Of a DNA stretch of 64,000 nt, positions 20,375 to 30,743 are shown in pieces. This DNA comes from Heterostelium multicystogenum (Eukaryota > Evosea > Eumycetozoa > Acytosteliales > Acytosteliaceae). The stretch spans positions 1 to 64,000 of the forward strand of contig RCNN01000160.1 of NCBI GenBank assembly GCA_003667245.1, read 5' to 3'. The notes beneath the pieces were generated by a model that was not told the DNA's origin, did no database searches, and worked only from the letters and a program-made list of their open reading frames with translations. Both the position numbers and the translations under genes were made by a program. Every line of letters begins with the position of its first letter. The first letter of the stretch is position 1.

Positions 20375-20475
20375 CGTTCCCACGCTCTGCGTGGGAATGC
20401 CTCTTGTGACGCTCTGCGTCACGCTTTGGGACGCGGAGCGTCCCGGGCTGCATTCCCACGCAGAGCGTGGGAACG
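20375..20475. repeat. Nested palindromic intergenic repeat
   Basis: Outer arms CGTTCCCACGCTCTGCGTGG and the inverse ending GAGCGTGGGAACG enclose GACGCTCTGCGTC and GGACGCGGAGCGTCC, so the element is made of several palindromes sharing an ACGCTCTGCGT core. It fills the purH-purD gap and could fold in mRNA. Confidence 0.8.
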
Positions 20476-20480
20476 AGCAA

Positions 20481-22083
20481 TCAGTGACGGAAGTGGCGCA
20501 TGCCGGTGAAGACCATGGCAATGCCGGCTTCATCAGCCGCTGCAATCACTTCTGCGTCACGCATCGAGCCGCCCGGTTGGATCACGGCGGTAACACCGGC
20601 TTTCGCGGCGTTGTCCAGGCCATCACGGAACGGGAAGAATGCGTCGGACGCCATCACCGAACCGGCGACCTGCAGGCCGGCATGTTCTGCCTTGATCGCA
20701 GCGATGCGTGCCGAATTCACGCGGCTCATCTGGCCCGCGCCGACACCGATGGTCTGGCGGTTCTTGGCGTAGACGATGGCGTTGGATTTAACGTACTTGG
20801 CGACTTTCCAGGCGAAGATCAGGTCGTTGATTTCCTGTTCGGTCGGGGCGCGCTTGGTCACCACTTTCAGATCGGCGCTGCCGATCATGCCGATGTCGCG
20901 GCTCTGTACCAGCAAGCCGCCGTTGACGCGCTTGTAGTCCCAGGCAGCGGCACGCTCGGCCGACCACTCGCCGCACGCCAGCAGGCGCACATTGGCCTTG
21001 GCGGCAACGATGGCGCGAGCCTCTTCACTGACGGATGGCGCGATGATCACTTCAACGAACTGACGCTCGACGATCGCCTTGGCGGTCTCGGCGTCCAGCT
21101 CACGGTTGAAGGCGATGATGCCGCCGAAGGCCGACTCTGTGTCGGTGGCGTAGGCCAGTTCGTAGGCCTGGCGGATACCGCCTTCAGCGTCCGGGCTCAC
21201 GGCCACGCCGCACGGGTTGGCGTGCTTGACGATCACGCAGGCTGGCTTGACGAAGCTCTTCACACATTCCAGCGCGGCGTCGGTGTCGGCCACGTTGTTG
21301 TACGACAGCTCTTTGCCTTGCAGTTGGGTCGCGGTGGCGATGCCGACTTCAGCAGGCTTGGCCTCAACATAGAACGCCGCGCTCTGGTGCGGGTTCTCGC
21401 CGTAGCGCATTTCCTGGGCCTTGATGAACTGGCTGTTGAAGGTGCGCGGGAACTGGCTGCGACCTTCTGTGCTGAGGGTTTCAGCGGCCTGGTTCACGGT
21501 GCCCATGTAGTTGGCGATCATGCCGTCGTAGGCAGCGGTGTGTTCGAAGGCCTTGAGCATCAGGTCGAAGCGCTGGGCGTAGGTCAGGCCGCCGGCTTTC
21601 AGGCTTTCCAGTACGTTGGCGTAGTCGCTGGCGTTCACCACGATGGCCACGTCTTTGTGGTTCTTGGCTGCCGAGCGAACCATGGTCGGGCCGCCGATAT
21701 CGATGTTTTCGATGGCGGTCGGCAGGTCGCAGCCTGGCTTGTTGATGGTGGCTTCGAACGGGTACAGGTTAACGGCCAGTCGAATCGGCTTGATGCCGTG
21801 CTCGCTCATGATGGCGTCGTCGATACCGCGACGACCGAGGATCCCGCCGTGGATTTCGGGTGCAGGGTCTTGACCCGACCGTCCATCATTTCTGCGAAAC
21901 CGGTGTAGTCCGCCACTTCCACTGCGGCCACGCCGTTGTCCTGCAGCAGTTTGAAGGTCCCGCCGGTGGAGAGAATCTCCACGCCCAGGGCTTCCAGCTC
22001 CGGGCAAATTCGAGGATCCCGGTCTTGTCGGAGACACTGATCAAGGCACGGCGGATCGGCAGGCGGGTAGTCTGGTCGGTCAT
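20481..22083 (-). CDS. purH: Bifunctional AICAR transformylase / IMP cyclohydrolase
   Basis: Last two steps of IMP synthesis. It starts [20 protein letters not shown] at the ATG on 22081-22083. The N-terminal MGS-like cyclohydrolase domain is followed by the transformylase with [13 protein letters not shown] and [14 protein letters not shown], ending FTGMRHFRH. About 535 residues. Frame changes near 22005 and 21865 break the first 75 residues; the rest is open. Downstream of fis-dusB with a terminator in between, upstream of purD. Confidence 0.94.
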
Positions 22084-22114
22084 TTCAATTTCCATCAAAA
22101 GCAAAGGAGTCAGC

Positions 22115-22147
22115 AAAAAAAGGCGTCCGTTTTTACGCGGGCGCCTT
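22115..22147 (-). terminator. Terminator after fis
   Basis: On the minus strand, GGCGCCCG and CGGACGCC pair imperfectly around TAAAAA and are followed by seven T. It lies between the fis stop and the purH start. Confidence 0.75.
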
Positions 22148-22165
22148 TCTGGTTTGATTGAATGC

Positions 22166-22486
22166 TTACAGCAAATCGTACTGCTTGAGTTTCTTGCGCA
22201 GCGTGCCACGGTTCAGACCGAGCAGCTCACTGGCCTTGGTCTGGTTGCCCTTGACGTAGTTCATCACGCTTTCGAGCAACGGCGCTTCGACTTCGGAGAG
22301 CACCAGGTTGTACACGTCCGTGACGGCAGCGCCCTCAAGGTGGGCGAAATAATTGTGCAGCGCCTTCTCGACACTCCCGCGAAGGGTCTGGCCTTCTTCG
22401 CTCGGCGTGTTGAGGTGCTGTTTCAAATTGACGTTGTCGCTCACGGGTGTTGTTCCACTCACTAAAGTCTCGGTCATCATCGTCAT
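22166..22486 (-). CDS. fis: DNA-binding protein Fis
   Basis: Nucleoid protein and global regulator, acting as a dimer. 106 residues, with the C-terminal helix-turn-helix [26 protein letters not shown]. The start ATG at 22484-22486 overlaps the dusB stop (ATGA), the classic dus-fis arrangement. Followed by a terminator. Intact. Confidence 0.95.
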   Translation of the reverse strand: MTMMTETLVSGTTPVSDNVNLKQHLNTPSEEGQTLRGSVEKALHNYFAHLEGAAVTDVYNLVLSEVEAPLLESVMNYVKGNQTKASELLGLNRGTLRKKLKQYDLL

Positions 22487-23495
22487 GCGGCCACCCCTTC
22501 TCCGTCCCCTGTCACCAGGCTCTTGTAACGCTCGGAGAAGAACTCACGAACGTTGGCGCACTGTGCTTCCGTATCATCCAAACGATTGAAGTGGGCGCGA
22601 AACTCCCTGGCGCCCGCAAGGTTGCGAGATACCAGCCCACATGCTTGCGAGCAATGCGTACTCCCATCACGTCTCCGTAGAAGGCGTGCAGGGCGGCCAG
22701 ATGCTCTAGCAGAATACGTTCCACCTCGATCAGCTCCGGTGCCGGCAAGGTTTCGCCGGTACGCAGAAAATGCTCGATCTCACGAAAAATCCACGGCCGC
22801 CCCTGGGCAGCCCGGCCAATCAACAGGCCATCGGCGCCGGTCGCGTGCAGCACGCGCCGGGCTTTCTCGGCTGAGTCGATGTCGCCGTTGGCAAAGACGG
22901 GAATCGACACCGCCTGCTTGATCGCGGCAATGGTGTCGTACTCGGCTTCACCGGTGTAAAAGGTCGGCGCGGGTCCGGCCATGCACCGCCAGCGCTGTAA
23001 TGCCTGCCTGCTCGGCGATCTTCGCCACCGTCAGGCCATTCTTGTTGTCCCGGTCCCAACCGGTGCGGATCTTCAGGGTGACCGGCACATCCACTGCAGC
23101 GACAACGGCATGCAGGATCTCGCTCACCAACTGCTCATCCTTCAACAGGGCAGAACCTGCGGCCTTGTTGCAGACCTTCTTGGCCGGGCAACCCATGTGA
23201 TATCAATAATCTGCGCCCCCAACTCCACGTTGGCCCGGGCCGCATCCGCCAGCATCTGCGCATCACCGCCGGCGATCTGTACCGAGCGGGGCTCGGGATC
23301 ACCTTCGTGGATCATGCGCATCCGCGATTTGCGGGTGTTCCACAGGCTCATGTCGCTGGTGACCATTTCCGAGACTACAAGCCCTGCGCCCAAACGCTTG
23401 CAAAGCTGACGAAAGGGCTGGTCGGTGACGCCCGCCATCGGGGCGAGGATCAAGCCGTTGTGCAATGTGTATGGGCCGATGCGTACCGCCGACAT
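22483..23495 (-). CDS. dusB: tRNA-dihydrouridine synthase B
   Basis: FMN-dependent reduction of uridine in tRNA. It starts [25 protein letters not shown], then the conserved [17 protein letters not shown] (active-site Cys), [18 protein letters not shown] and [17 protein letters not shown]. About 337 residues. Frame changes near 23195, 22980 and 22610 break it. It ends inside the fis start codon. Confidence 0.93.
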
Positions 23496-23656
23496 AGGAC
23501 TTCCCTGTTGTGGGGCCGGATCATTAGAGTTCGAAAAAGGGTTGGCATGATACCCGCTCTCGATGACTGGATAAAGGCTGAATTGGATAAAATCTGAGCA
23601 GTTATTTTCTTATCGCCGCAGGTTTGGTCAAAGGCGATGCAGTCAATAATCTGCCG

Positions 23657-24943
23657 TCAAGCGCCGGCCAGGCAGCCGTTTTCACTCGGGGAGTGGAAGC
23701 TCAGGCTGTAATTCACCGCTTTGTTGCCCGGGTCGAGGATGTCCAGGGCAATGTGGATCGGCGTCTGGGAGGGCATCTCGGTCACGCCTGCCAACTCGCC
23801 GCTGAGGTATTCGGCGGGTTTGAAGCGACGACTGGCGATCATATTCCCGTTCATGTCGGCAAAGCGTAGCTCCAGCAGCGGGAACGGTTGGGAGAATGTC
23901 GCGCGGTTATAGATGATCGCGTCCACCACCAGGGCACCGGCAAACTCCGGGTGGCTGCGCACCACCAGGTTGCTGCTCTTGATGTGGGCGATATCGACCC
24001 GGGATGGCACGGTGCAGCCCAGTTTCGGGCACAGTTCCTGGAACCATGGACGGTAGGCGTCCTGGCGTGCCAGGTCGTCGAATTGGTAGGCGACGTATTG
24101 TCCCGCCAGGCCGGCGGCGGCCAGCAGCACCAGCAAGCCCCAGAACAGGCGGCGGCCCCAGCCGGAGGAAACGCTTCCGGGAATACAGGTGCAGCGGGTC
24201 GTCTTCCAGGTCCGAAAGCAGGTCGTCGTGGGCGCCAGCCTCGGGGCGAGGGCGCTTGCGTTTGGGCTGCGGGCGTTCCGGTTGTTCGGGTTCCGGCTCG
24301 TCCGCTACGGCGGTTACCGGTGGGTCGAGTTCGTCATCGGTGGGCTTGTGTGCAGCGGTGGTTCGTCGTCCGGCTCGACCGCTTCAAACGACATCGACGG
24401 TTCGGTGCGCTTGGGTTTGCCTGGGCTTGCCTTGGCCGGTTGCGGTTCGTCGTCGACCGTTTGCGGGGCTTGGGCCCGTTCATCCCGGGGTTCGCTGAAC
24501 AGGCTGGAGGCCCATTGCTCTTCCTCGGCCTTGGCCGTATCACGGCTGGCGCTGAGGGCATCTTCCTTTTGCCGACGATCGGCGCCGGGCTGGCGACGGT
24601 CGGCACCCACGGGTTGGGTGTGCTGGATCTCGCGACGTTCCAGCTTGGCCAGTTCTACGTCGAGGTCCAGGTTATCCAGGTCCAGCTCTTCGGCGGTCCA
24701 TTGCTTCTGGCTGATGGCTCGCGGCGCTTGGGGTGGTGGTTCTACGGCTGCCGGCGGCTCTGCCGCAGGTGGTGCCTGGGGCGCGGGCGCATTGGCGCGC
24801 TGCTCCAGCAGTTGGCGAGCGGCATTGAACACTTGCAGGCACGACCCACAGCGCACCACGCCACGGGCCACGCTCAATTGAGCGTGGTTGACGCGAAAGC
24901 GTGCTTGGCAGTGTGGGCACTGGGTGACGAAACTGTCGGTCAT
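23657..24943 (-). CDS. Zinc-ribbon and DUF3426 domain membrane protein
   Basis: About 428 residues. The N-terminus has the MJ0042-type finger CPHCQARFRV...VRCGSC, then a long Pro/Ala/Glu/Arg-rich linker, a single transmembrane helix (LVLLAAAGLAGQYVAYQF) and a C-terminal DUF3426 domain (residues ~290-428: PKLGCTVP, SSNLVVRSHPEF, LELRFADMNGN). The layout puts the finger in the cytosol and DUF3426 outside. Function is unknown; the position between dusB and prmA is conserved in Pseudomonas. Frame changes near 24310 and 24165. Confidence 0.85.
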
Positions 24944-24973
24944 GCGGCCATCCGATTCATGCAGGCGCTCATT

Positions 24974-25852
24974 CTAGCGCCGACGACCACTGATGCGTAC
25001 CCAGCCATCGCGGTTGGCGATCGGATCCAGCTCAAAATCCTGGGCGTAGGCGGCGGCAACGTCTTCGCCCTGTTCGGCGAGGATGCCCGACAGCGCCAGG
25101 CGGCCGCCCGGCTTGACCAGGCTCGACAGCTGCGGCGCCAGGGAAACCAGCGGCCCGGCAAGGATATTGGCCACCAGCACGTCGGCTTGCACCTGGGGCA
25201 ATTGCTCCGGCAGGTACAGCGGGAATTTCTCTTCAGCGATGTTATTGCGCCCGGCGTTATCGCGGGAGGCTTCCAGGGCTTGCACGTCGATATCGGTACC
25301 GACCGCTTCCTTGGCGCCCAGCAGCAGGGCAGCGATCGCCAGGATCCCCGAGCCACAGCCGAAGTCCAGCACGTTGCAGTCTTTCAGGTCCTGGCCATCG
25401 AGCCATTCCAGGCACAGCGCGGTGGTGGGGTGGGTGCCGGTGCCGAACGCCAGGCCCGGGTCCAGCAGCAGGTTCACGGCGTCAGGCTCGGGGGCGGCGT
25501 GCCAGCTCGGCACGATCCACAGGCGCTGGCCAAAACGCATTGGCTGGAAGTTGTCCATCCAGCTGCGTTCCCAGTCCTGGTCTTCGATGATTTCGCTGTG
25601 ATGCTCCGGCAGCGGGCCGCCGGTGAGCAGTTCCATGTGGGCCAGGACGCTGGCGGCATCGGTGCCGTCTTCGAACAGGGCCAGCAGATGGGTGTGGGAC
25701 CACAGCGGGGTGGTGTTGAGCTCGGGTTCGAAGATCGGCTGGTCTTCGGCGTCCATGAAGGTCACCGACACGGCGCCCACTTCGAGGAACGCGTCTTCGT
25801 AGGTTTCGGCTTGTTCTGGGCTGATGGCGAGACGGACTTGCAGCCAAGGCAT
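24974..25852 (-). CDS. prmA: Ribosomal protein L11 methyltransferase
   Basis: SAM-dependent methylation of ribosomal protein L11. A 292-residue intact frame from [20 protein letters not shown] at 25852, the family start; an upstream extension of 58 codons reads into the REPIN and is not used. SAM motif [20 protein letters not shown], then [12 protein letters not shown]. It follows accC on the same strand, past a terminator and a REPIN. Confidence 0.96.
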   Translation of the reverse strand: MPWLQVRLAISPEQAETYEDAFLEVGAVSVTFMDAEDQPIFEPELNTTPLWSHTHLLALFEDGTDAASVLAHMELLTGGPLPEHHSEIIEDQDWERSWMDNFQPMRFGQRLWIVPSWHAAPEPDAVNLLLDPGLAFGTGTHPTTALCLEWLDGQDLKDCNVLDFGCGSGILAIAALLLGAKEAVGTDIDVQALEASRDNAGRNNIAEEKFPLYLPEQLPQVQADVLVANILAGPLVSLAPQLSSLVKPGGRLALSGILAEQGEDVAAAYAQDFELDPIANRDGWVRISGRRR

Positions 25853-25968
25853 GGCGGGCACCTTTGAAAAAAATGAGTGTGCAGCGGGGTAGGGCTGCGA
25901 AAGACGCGCAAGTTTACGCGAGCGAACAGCAGAAGACGACTGTACTGCTGGTGTACACAGAACAAAAT

Positions 25969-26056
25969 GTGGGAGCGGGCTTGCTCGCGAATGCGGTGTG
26001 TCAGTAATGGATGTGTTGACTGGCACACCGCATTCGCGAGCAAGCCCGCTCCCACA
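25969..26056. repeat. REPIN
   Basis: GTGGGAGCGGGCTTGCTCGC and the inverse GCGAGCAAGCCCGCTCCCAC are near-perfect arms 88 bases overall, in the prmA-accC gap. Confidence 0.92.
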
Positions 26057-26097
26057 AGGGGAATGTATCCATCCAGAAAAATCGGGTGGGCAGAAAC

Positions 26098-26125
26098 AAC
26101 AAAGCCGCCCGAAGGCGGCTTTGTT
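26098..26125. terminator. Terminator after accC
   Basis: AACAAAGCCGCC and GGCGGCTTTGTT form a perfect 12-base stem around a CGAA loop (TTCG in the minus-strand RNA), giving an A/T-flanked hairpin that works in either direction. It lies 17 bases after the accC stop. Confidence 0.85.
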
Positions 26126-26141
26126 GGGTGGAGCACTTCGC

Positions 26142-27504
26142 TTACTGATTAGCCAGCTTGTGTTCCAGGTAGTGAATGTTCACACCACCTTCGCAGAAGC
26201 CTTCATCGCGAACCAGGTCCCGATGCAGCGGGATGTTGGTCTTGATGCCGTCTACCACGATTTCGTCCAGGGCATTACGCATACGGGCCATGGCCTCGTC
26301 GCGGGTGGCGCCCCAGGTGATCAGCTTGCCGATCAGCGAGTCGTAGTTGGACGGAACCTTGTAGCCGCTGTACAGGTGCGAATCCACACGTACGCCGTTG
26401 CCGCCGGGCGCGTGGAAATGCTTGACCAGGCCAGGGCTTGGGATAAAGGTTTTCGGGTCTTCGGCGTTGATCCGGCACTCCAGGGAGTGGCCGTGGATCT
26501 TCACATCATCCTGGGTAAACGACAGCTTGTTGCCAGCGGCGATGCTCAGCATCTCCTTGACGATGTCGATACCGGTGACCATCTCCGAAACCGGATGCTC
26601 TACCTGCACACGAGTGTTCATCTCGATGAAGTAGAAACGGCCGTTCTCGTACAGGAACTCGAAAGTGCCCGCGCCACGGTAGTTGATGTCGATGCATGCC
26701 TTGACGCAGCGAGCCAGTACTTCCTGGCGAGCAGTTTCGTCCAGGCCCGGTGCCGGCGCTTCTTCCAGTACCTTCTGGTGACGGCGTTGCAGCGAGCAAT
26801 CGCGGTCGCCCAGGTGGATGGCGTGGCCCTGGCCGTCGGACAGTACCTGCACTTCCACGTGACGTGGGTTGGTCAGGTACTTTTCCAGGTAGACCATCGG
26901 GTTGCCGAACCAGGCGGCAGCTTCCGAGCGAGTCTGCTTGGCGGCTTCGATCAGTTCTTCTTCCTTGTGCACCACGCGCATGCCGCGACCACCACCGCCA
27001 CCGGCGGCCTTGATGATCACCGGGTAACCGACTTCGCGACCAATGCGCAGGGCGGTTGCCTCGTCTTCAGGCAGTGGGCCGTCGGAACCTGGAACGGTAG
27101 GTACGCCGGCCGCGATCATGGCGTCCTTGGCCGATACCTTGTCGCCCATCAGGCGAATGGTTTCGGCTTTCGGGCCGATGAAGGCAAACCCGGATTTCTC
27201 CACCTGTTCGGCGAAATCGGCGTTTTCCGCGAGGAAGCCGTAGCCGGGGTGGATGCCATCAGCGCCGGTCACTTCAGCGGCGGCGATGATGTTCGAGACT
27301 TTCAGGTACGAGTTCGTGGCCAGTGGCGGGCCGATGCAGATGCTTTCGTCCGCCAGTTTCACGTGCATCAATTCGGTATCGGCCGTCGAGTAAACAGCGA
27401 CGGTCTTGATGCCCTCTTCCTTACAGGCGCGCAGGATACGCAGCGCGAATCTCGCCGCGGTTGGCGATCAGGACTTTTTGCAGTTTCTTCGCAGGTTTCA
27501 ACAT
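26142..27504 (-). CDS. accC: Acetyl-CoA carboxylase, biotin carboxylase subunit
   Basis: Carboxylates the biotin on AccB using ATP and bicarbonate, first step of fatty acid synthesis. It starts [22 protein letters not shown]-grasp features follow: [32 protein letters not shown], ending [10 protein letters not shown]. About 452 residues. One frame change near 27448, just after IANRGEI, hides the first 20 residues from the main frame. Downstream of accB by 17 bases. Essential, so the break is best read as a sequence error. Confidence 0.96.
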
Positions 27505-27521
27505 CGAAGGCGCTCCGCGGT

Positions 27522-27983
27522 TCAAACGATGGTGAACAGCGGCTGGTCGTACTCAACCGGCTGACCGTTTTCTACCAGGATGGATTCGATGACGCCGGCT
27601 TTTTCCGCCGTGATGTGGTTCATCATCTTCATCGCTTCAACGATGCAGATGGTGTCGCCCACTTTCACGGTTGCGCCGACTTCAACGAAGGCTGGCGAGG
27701 TCGGTGCCGGGTGCGGTAGAAGGTACCGACCATTGGCGACTTGACCACGAAACCGTTCAGTTTTTGGAGCCGCAGGGGCTTCGGCAGCAGCCGCGACCGG
27801 AGCAGCCGCCACGGGTGCAGCGGCCGGAGCCGGCGCTTGCATCTGTGGTGCGTAGAACTGTTGGGCCGGGGTCTTGCTGTGACGGCTGATCCGTACGGAT
27901 TCCTCGCCTTCCTTGATCTCCAGCTCGTCGATACCGGATTCTTCCAGCAGTTCGATCAGTTTCTTAACTTTACGGATATCCAT
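27522..27983 (-). CDS. accB: Biotin carboxyl carrier protein of acetyl-CoA carboxylase
   Basis: Carries biotin between the carboxylase and the transferase. The N-terminus is [20 protein letters not shown], followed by an Ala/Pro-rich linker and the biotinyl domain with EAMKMMNHI, where the Lys is biotinylated. 153 residues and apparently open. However, residues ~75-92 read [18 protein letters not shown], while the other frame there gives the expected [18 protein letters not shown]. An extra A in AAAAA near 27767 and a missing C near 27715 compensate each other. Confidence 0.96.
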   Translation of the reverse strand: MDIRKVKKLIELLEESGIDELEIKEGEESVRISRHSKTPAQQFYAPQMQAPAPAAAPVAAAPVAAAAEAPAAPKTERFRGQVANGRYLLPHPAPTSPAFVEVGATVKVGDTICIVEAMKMMNHITAEKAGVIESILVENGQPVEYDQPLFTIV

Positions 27984-28008
27984 GAATCATCAACTCCCAA
28001 AGGGTCGG

Positions 28009-28464
28009 TCAGGGGCGCTTGGCCGTGTCTTCAAGCTGTTCCAGGGCGGCCTCCAGGGCCAGTCGGTAACCGCTGGCGCCAAGGCCGCAGATCACTCCTA
28101 CCGCAACGTCGGAGAAGTAAGAGTGATGGCGGAAAGGTTCGCGTTTGTGCACGTTCGATAAATGCACTTCGATGAATGGGATGCTCACCGCCAGCAGCGC
28201 GTCACGTAATGCAACGCTTGTGTGCGTAAAAGCGGCGGGATTGATCAGGATAAAGTCCACGCCTTCGCTGCGCGCGGCATGGATGCGATCAATCAGTTCG
28301 TACTCGGCATTGCTTTGCAGGTAGAGCAGATGGTGGCCGGCATCACGTGCCCGTCGTTCCAGATCGAGGTTGATCTGTTCGAGGGTCACTGCCCCGTAGA
28401 CGCCCGGTTCGCGGGTGCCGAGCAGGTTCAGGTTGGGTCCGTGAAGAACCAGTAAGGTCGCCAT
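28009..28464 (-). CDS. aroQ: 3-dehydroquinate dehydratase, type II
   Basis: Dehydrates 3-dehydroquinate in the shikimate pathway; a dodecameric cytosolic enzyme. A 151-residue intact frame: [20 protein letters not shown] with the active-site Tyr, then [35 protein letters not shown] and the C-terminal [13 protein letters not shown]. It leads into accB-accC on the same strand, as in P. aeruginosa PA4846-4848. Confidence 0.96.
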   Translation of the reverse strand: MATLLVLHGPNLNLLGTREPGVYGAVTLEQINLDLERRARDAGHHLLYLQSNAEYELIDRIHAARSEGVDFILINPAAFTHTSVALRDALLAVSIPFIEVHLSNVHKREPFRHHSYFSDVAVGVICGLGASGYRLALEAALEQLEDTAKRP

Positions 28465-28609
28465 CGGCTGTTCCTTGTTATTGATGTGGGCACGGTAGAA
28501 CCCGGCGACTATGCCGCAAAGGCTTTGTGACTGTCCAGTTCTATGCAGTAGGCAGCACGATTAGCGAGGATTGCGCAAAATATGTGACCGCAAGGCTGAA
28601 TCCGGTCAG

Positions 28610-28700
28610 TGTGGGAGCTGGCTTGCCTGCGATGGCGGTGGTTCAGCCGCCACATGCGTTGACGGGTGCGCCGCCTTCGCGAGCAAGCCCGCTCCCACAT
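28610..28700. repeat. REPIN
   Basis: TGTGGGAGCTGGCTTGCCTG and the inverse GCGAGCAAGCCCGCTCCCAC face each other. The arms belong to slightly different REP variants (GCTGGCTTGCC versus GCGGGCTTGCT). It lies in the gap before aroQ. Confidence 0.88.
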
Positions 28701-28728
28701 TTTGATCTTCACAAGACGGGAGAGCCGG

Positions 28729-30691
28729 TCAGACGCGGAATGCCTGCACGGCGGTATTGAGTTGCCCGCCTAGTACCAATAAGTGCTCGCCCTGGCGGCG
28801 TCCCTGGCCAATTCGCAGCAAGTTGTCCTCGCCCAGCTGGTGAATCCGCTCACTGTTATCGCGGATTTCACTCACGGCGCCACTTTGCTGGGCCGTCACA
28901 TCGGCGATCCGCACGGCGGTGTCGGAAATGGTCTGGATCGCCCCGACGATTTCATCCAGCGCGCCGTCAGCCGCCTGGGCTTGTTCGGCAGTGGCCTCGG
29001 CGTGTTCGACCTGGGCACGCATGCCTTCCACCGATTGCCGGGCGGCGGTTTGCAGGCCGAGGATCAGGTGCTGGATTTCGGCGGTGGCGCCAGCGGTGCG
29101 CTGGGCCAGGGTGCGCACCTCATCGGCCACCACGGCGAACCCGCGCCCGGCTTCACCGGCCCGGGCGGCTTCGATGGCGGCGTTCAGCGCCAGCAGGTTG
29201 GTCTGGTCGGCAATCGAGCGAATCACCGTGAGAACGCCGCCGATGGTCGCGGACTCTTCGGCGAGTTTCTCGATCATCTGCGCATTTATCTGCACTTCGC
29301 CGACCAATGCGTGCAACCCGGTCAGGCTCAGGCCGATCACCCGTTGGCCCTGCTCGACGGCCTGGCCCGCGCTGCGGCTGGCCTCGGCAGCCTGGCTGGC
29401 GTCGCCGGCAACCTGCTGGATAGTCGCTTCCAGTTCGCCCAGGGAATCGCGAATCTGCGCGGTATCACCGGCCTGGCGCTCGGCCCCGTCGTGCATGCCG
29501 CTGCTCAACTCCGCCAGCGCGCTGCTGCTGCCGGCGACTTGCTCGGCGTTGCCTCTGATGGTGCCCACCAGGTCCACCAGGTAGGCGCGCAGGCGGTTCA
29601 GGGACTCTTCGATATCGTGCAGTTCGCGGTTGGTCTTGCCCAGGGCAATGTGTTGGCTGAAGTCACCTTCGGCCCAGGTGGACAAGGCCGGCGCCAGGTT
29701 GGTCACACCCGCGCCAGGCGCCGCTGCAAGGTGTCGATCAAGAGGGCGATCAGCAGAATCAGGCCGATCATCACGCCTTGCATCAGCCGCACTTCGCCCT
29801 GGATCTGCGCGTGCTGGGCGCGCACCACAGGCTCCAGCCCGGCGATGGCTTGCTGCACGGCGTTGATTTTCAGGTGGGTGGCGGTGGCCAGTTCGGTGCG
29901 TTGCTGGATTTGTTCGCGGGTGCGTTTCAGCTCGGCGGGGTAGCGGGTCAGCAGGCTGTTGAGTTCGCGCTTGAGGTCGACGCCGGTGTCCTGGGCCACG
30001 GTTTTTTCAGTGTTTTCCAGGCCCATCATGGCCGAGAAATCGTCGGTACTGGACTCGCTGCTGGCGGTCACCCCAGTAATGGCAGCTGCCCCAGCACGTC
30101 AGCCTGGCTGCGGATATTACTGACTTCGCGCTCCACATCGTCGGCCAGTTCGCTGCGCCCGCTGCTCACCAGCTTGTCCCGGGCCAGGGAGAGTTTCGCC
30201 AGGTGCTGGGACGCAGCGAGCAACGGCGGCAGATAGCGCGCCGCCTCGGGCGTACTGACGCCGCTGGCGTACTGGTTCAGTTTGCTCCAGGTTGGCACCG
30301 AGTTCGCGTTCGGCTTGCAGCAACAGGGGCTTGCGGGTCGCCGGCCAGCTTACCGGCGGCCAGCAGGTCGGTCTTGCCGAAGGTGTCCAGGTCGGCAAGG
30401 CTGGGACGCAGGTTTTGCGCCAGCTCTGCGGGTAACTCATCCAGCTGCTGCAACAGGTTTTCCAGGCTCTGGCTGGCGCTGCTCAGGCGCAGGGCGTCGC
30501 CGCTGGCGAGGTAATCGTCGATATTGCGCGCGGCCTGGTTCTGGAACGTCTGCGACAGGCCAAGGTAGCGCTCCATCAGCAGGTAAGGCCGTTCCAGGGC
30601 ACGTTTGCGACCACCAGAGCGTAGCGCCCAGGGCCAGGCAAACGGCGACCAGAAGGAGGGTGTTCAGATTCGTCAGCAGCTTCAGGCGCAT
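28729..30691 (-). CDS. Methyl-accepting chemotaxis protein
   Basis: Membrane chemoreceptor of about 650 residues. An N-terminal helix ([20 protein letters not shown]) is followed by a long helical periplasmic sensor, a second membrane helix ([17 protein letters not shown]), a HAMP-like region and the signalling domain with the hairpin tip [34 protein letters not shown]. The place matches PA4844 (CtpL, inorganic phosphate chemotaxis), but ligand identity here is only inference. The ATG at 30689-30691 is chosen; a TTG lies 12 bases upstream. Frame changes near 30580, 30290, 30070 and 29705. Confidence 0.9.
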
Positions 30692-30743
30692 GCGTGGTTT
30701 CAACCGACAGCAGAAGTAAGTGCCTGAAGTTATTGCGTTTCCA

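Noticed and set aside
23888..25867. A 659-codon plus-strand open frame
   Set aside because: It is antisense to the zinc-ribbon gene and to intact prmA; long shadow frames are expected in high-GC coding DNA.
24974..26026. Longer prmA start at 26026
   Set aside because: The extra 58 codons run through the REPIN; the family N-terminus [11 protein letters not shown] begins at 25852.
27522..27983. Programmed frameshifting in accB or other genes
   Set aside because: No slippery heptamer plus stem arrangement recurs; the shifts are scattered over unrelated genes and mostly at homopolymers, as sequencing errors are.
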